Part shown: positions 61,560 to 64,000 of the stretch, in pieces
How the letters are laid out: each line of letters opens with the position of its first letter
Numbering within the stretch: position 1 is the stretch's first letter
NCBI GenBank assembly: GCA_964613055.1
Contig: CAZTGD010000001.1
Span: 107,374 to 171,373, forward strand
Reading direction: 5' to 3'
Length of the DNA: 64,000 nt
Source: JAXGMQ01 sp964613055
GTDB lineage: Bacteria > Caldisericota > Caldisericia > JAAYUI01
Position numbers and translations under genes: made by a program
The notes under the pieces: model-generated
The model's input: only the letters and a program-made list of their open reading frames with translations
Database searches by the model: none
What the model was told of the DNA's origin: nothing

Positions 61560-62639
61560 ATGAAAAAACTCATCAGTTTGATTCTATCCATGTTGTTATT
61601 GTGTGGATTGACTGCTTCACTTATTGCATGTGGTGGAGAACACCGGATGGAAGGATCCGTGAGGAACGCAATAACAAATGAACCTATGGTTGGAGTTACA
61701 GTTACATTTGATGATAAAGTAAAAACTAAAACCAATGAAGAAGGATTATTTGCATATGAAGGCATTGCTACAGGTAATCACACTGTATTCTATGAGTTTG
61801 ATGGCTTTAAGTCACTCATGGAGACATACAACATTCAGGATGACTGGTTTTCAGAAGTGAGTCTCCTACCATCAAACATGGAAAACGATTCCACAGTCAT
61901 GGAAGATACAGAAAATGAAAATGATAATACAGTAGATCCTATACCTCCTGGTTCTGAATCTGTTGAGAAACCTGAGCTGAAATTCTATACCAATCTCGAT
62001 AACTTTAGAGCAACTTTATCAAATGCACCAACAACAGTAAGTGTCGAAAATGCCGAAATTATTGAATCAGTTGACGGCGTGGTAAGAATATCCAAACACG
62101 ATAACAGTATGATCGATAAGTCCTTTGAAATAATTATTAATGGAAATACAACATATGATAAGGATCCACAAACAGGCGATTGGTTTATGCATACCGAGCC
62201 TGTCGATCCATCATTCTCACAGATGACTCCTGCTACCATGATAATGGACTGGTTTAACATAATCAGAGAAGTCACTACAACTGAAGAAGTAAAAATAATT
62301 AAATTAGATAATATATCAATAGAAGATAGAAGTTACCAAAGGTTTCATATATCTGGATTAGGTAGGGATATCACACACTCATTTAAAGGTGAAGTTTATG
62401 TATATGAGGGATACGTTGTTGGATTTGATGGTATCGTGTCAACAGGTGAAAGAGACTATCAGAGAGTAACCCAATATGTAATGATTAGAGACATCGGGAA
62501 AGTTGAAGCGATACAAATTCCAACTAATGCTAAATCAATTGATTTTCAAGATTGGACTAAACCAGAACCCATTCCCCCAGAAGAGATGCCATCTCCTCCG
62601 CCAGAAGAGATTAGAGAACAACCCCTTACAGATAGATAA
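61560..62639 (+). CDS. Lipoprotein with carboxypeptidase-regulatory-like domain
   Basis: A 359-residue predicted lipoprotein: signal MKKLISLILSMLLLCGLTA, lipobox LIACGG with C24. A carboxypeptidase-D-regulatory-like beta domain follows at about 30-90 (GSVRNAITNEPMVGVTVTFDD). After a linker, the C-terminal ~220 residues have the length and beta pattern of LppX/LprG-like or lipoprotein-sorting folds (INGNTTYDKDPQTGDWFM; KGEVYVYEGYVVGFD), which is a guess from the pattern. The tail is proline-rich. It follows rpe by 1 nt. Confidence 0.75.
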   Translation: MKKLISLILSMLLLCGLTASLIACGGEHRMEGSVRNAITNEPMVGVTVTFDDKVKTKTNEEGLFAYEGIATGNHTVFYEFDGFKSLMETYNIQDDWFSEVSLLPSNMENDSTVMEDTENENDNTVDPIPPGSESVEKPELKFYTNLDNFRATLSNAPTTVSVENAEIIESVDGVVRISKHDNSMIDKSFEIIINGNTTYDKDPQTGDWFMHTEPVDPSFSQMTPATMIMDWFNIIREVTTTEEVKIIKLDNISIEDRSYQRFHISGLGRDITHSFKGEVYVYEGYVVGFDGIVSTGERDYQRVTQYVMIRDIGKVEAIQIPTNAKSIDFQDWTKPEPIPPEEMPSPPPEEIREQPLTDR

Positions 62640-62723
62640 TTACCGTACAACAAATCTCAATTGGATAACCGACATGGATGGTTATTAGAAGGTTTATTCG
62701 TTAGTAGTGGATGCGATTAGAGT

Positions 62724-63614
62724 TTAATATCCACTGCTCACGAAATGTTTATTATCTAGCCTAAGTTCTTGCTTAATTTTTTTAGTCAGCTCAAGGGCTT
62801 TGTGAATTGGTCTCTGCCACATGTTTCTGCCAAAAATGAATCCGTCTACACCAGCCGAAAGTGAGTTTGCGACCTTTATGAGCAGTGCATCGTCTGATAC
62901 CTTGGAACCACCTGAAACAATAACCCCAGCTCTGCCAGCTGATTTGACGACTCTCTTCATCATGGTCATATCATCTTCATTCAGTGAATCATAAGCTTTA
63001 GGTTGACCAGAACTCTGTTTCGGGTAGTTAATCTTTATCATATCAGCACCTAGTTCAAGGGCGAGTCTGGCGGCATAGTCAACGGCATAGATAGAGTCCT
63101 TGCCACCTTTTTCAACGATTGCGCATCCCCTTGGATAAGACCACACAACCAGCGGCATTCCATATCGCTCACATTCAGCTCTGACATATGACAGTTGATG
63201 GATATCATCGTCCTGTCTTGGAGAGCCTACATACAGAGTGTATCCAACAGCGTCTGCTCCAAGTCGAACAGCATCCTCCACGTCTGCTGTGAGTGGAGAA
63301 AATGCTAGATCATCAGATGGAATGTTTGTTTTACCGTTGACTTTGAGGATTAATGGTACCTTTCCTGCATAGTTTCCAAGATACCTGCTGGCGAGTCCTA
63401 TATGTAGGGCGATAGCTGAGTAGCCACCCTTTAGAGCGAGTTCAAATTGATATTTGGGGTCAATCGAGTCTGGGTTGGGAAAGAAGTCAATCGGCCCATG
63501 TTCCACACCCTGATCAATGGGTAAAATAATGCACTTACCATTACCCGGCCCATGTTCATAAAGAATTCTCGTAAGGCGAACACACTTTCCTACGGAAAGA
63601 TTTGTCAAATCCAT
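62724..63614 (-). CDS. Class I (DhnA/archaeal-type) fructose-bisphosphate aldolase-like enzyme
   Basis: A 296-residue DeoC/LacD-superfamily aldolase. It contains LPIDQGVEHGP, AIALHIGLASRYLG, YTLYVGSP, VWSYPRGCAIVEKGGKDS, LGADMIKINYP (the Schiff-base lysine region) and VSGGSKVSD with AGVDGFIFGRNMWQ. This family supplies FBP aldolase in archaea and many anaerobic bacteria; LsrF is a relative. Together with PPDK and Rpe it points to sugar-phosphate metabolism. It lies on the minus strand, convergent with the lipoprotein gene, and follows the membrane-protein gene by 13 nt. Confidence 0.9.
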   Translation of the reverse strand: MDLTNLSVGKCVRLTRILYEHGPGNGKCIILPIDQGVEHGPIDFFPNPDSIDPKYQFELALKGGYSAIALHIGLASRYLGNYAGKVPLILKVNGKTNIPSDDLAFSPLTADVEDAVRLGADAVGYTLYVGSPRQDDDIHQLSYVRAECERYGMPLVVWSYPRGCAIVEKGGKDSIYAVDYAARLALELGADMIKINYPKQSSGQPKAYDSLNEDDMTMMKRVVKSAGRAGVIVSGGSKVSDDALLIKVANSLSAGVDGFIFGRNMWQRPIHKALELTKKIKQELRLDNKHFVSSGY

Positions 63615-63627
63615 ATATTCAACCTAC

Positions 63628-64000
63628 TCACAAACCAAATGGTAGAGTTACAAGGCTGTTTGAAATAAGCGGCCAGATGTAGTACATGACGAGTATGACT
63701 ATATCAGCTACAACACATACGATTATTGTTGCACATATTGCCTGTAACCATGTGTAATCGAATAGAAATTTAATTTCAAAGTAGAATGCAACAAACGATA
63801 AACCAATTACCAACCATATCTTAAAAGGGTCAGTAATAGAGTTTAGAAACAGCGAAAGTACAATATGTGTACAAAATAGAATCAAGGCACAATAGAAGAG
63901 ACGACCAACATTTTTAAACTTGGGTGACAGAATGTTTACAGCTATAAGGTTGCCGATAACAAATCCAAGCATAACAATAATATAGAACACAATTGCCCAG
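63628..64000 (-). CDS. Hydrophobic membrane protein, 5' end possibly outside the window
   Basis: At least 120 residues with about four membrane helices (FYIIVMLGFVIGNLIAVNI; ALILFCTHIVLSLFL; IWLVIGLSFVAFYFEI; ATIIVCVVADIVILVMYYI). The reading frame is open past the GTG at 63990 to the window edge, so the true start may lie beyond it. I do not recognise the family. It is read with the aldolase on the minus strand, possibly as one operon. Confidence 0.65.
   Translation of the reverse strand, partial: WAIVFYIIVMLGFVIGNLIAVNILSPKFKNVGRLFYCALILFCTHIVLSLFLNSITDPFKIWLVIGLSFVAFYFEIKFLFDYTWLQAICATIIVCVVADIVILVMYYIWPLISNSLVTLPFGL

Overview
The window is an A+T-leaning, gene-dense bacterial chromosome segment. 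It has about 57 protein genes, four tRNAs, no rRNA, no insertion sequence and no CRISPR array. Start sites follow ordinary AGGAGG-type ribosome binding sites, GTG and TTG starts are frequent, and many neighbours overlap by ATGA or GTGA. Promoters of the TTGACA-N16/18-TATAAT kind can be read in several gaps. Four large exported proteins carry copper-amine-oxidase-N-like 'stalk' modules, and there are lipoproteins, a PPDK, a DhnA-type aldolase and many iron-sulfur proteins. This suggests an anaerobic bacterium of a Firmicutes-like or poorly cultivated deep lineage. I cannot fix the phylum from the sequence.

Layout. 1-5.7 kb (minus strand): a probable five-gene operon read from one promoter with an 18-bp palindromic operator: DUF4388 protein, membrane protein, tyrS, vWA-TM-FHA protein, hutU (cut by the window edge). 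5.8-18.1 kb: an MFS transporter coupled to a huge secreted FG-GAP/transglutaminase protein, tRNA-Arg, an McsA-like zinc protein, acpS, and two large stalk-domain exported proteins flanking a histidine phosphatase. 18.5-26 kb: the most striking region, a tightly coupled run of nine genes behind one good promoter. It encodes a Rieske protein, a cytochrome b fused to a two-cluster ferredoxin, an MvhD-like protein, three Fe-S/flavin subunits resembling AsrA/AsrB or Flx modules, a second cytochrome b with a ~275-residue helical-repeat insertion and only one pair of haem ligands, and two small membrane proteins. 26-31 kb: dprA facing the classical mnmE-jag-yidC-yidD-rnpA-rpmH block (rpmH is only 48 codons), but with no dnaA or DnaA boxes beside it.

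31-45 kb (plus strand): ppdK, dnaG, rpoD, pcrA, a stalk-domain secreted protein, an RluA-family pseudouridine synthase, sucC, sucD and a YchF-like P-loop protein. dnaG and rpoD overlap by 233 nt in different frames. 45-49 kb (minus strand): a membrane protein with an apparently leaderless promoter, leuS, and an ICMT-like methyltransferase. 49-64 kb: three tRNAs with divergent promoters, then a long overlapping plus-strand run: rsmD, coaD, a coiled-coil protein, an FmdB-type zinc ribbon, a cysteine-desulfurase-like enzyme, a 2028-residue secreted M28 peptidase/thioredoxin protein, a 73-residue protein, uvrC without its C-terminal HhH domain, a PASTA lipoprotein, rpe and a further lipoprotein. 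Last are a DhnA-type aldolase and a membrane protein on the minus strand, the latter touching the window edge.

Working together: the Rieske/cytochrome b/flavin cluster looks like a membrane electron-transfer complex linking a cytosolic NAD(P)H- or thiol-linked flavin-Fe-S module to the quinone pool. PPDK, the DhnA-type aldolase, Rpe and SucCD indicate glycolytic/gluconeogenic and acyl-CoA metabolism. The rest is mostly housekeeping (translation, replication, repair) interleaved with large secreted proteins.
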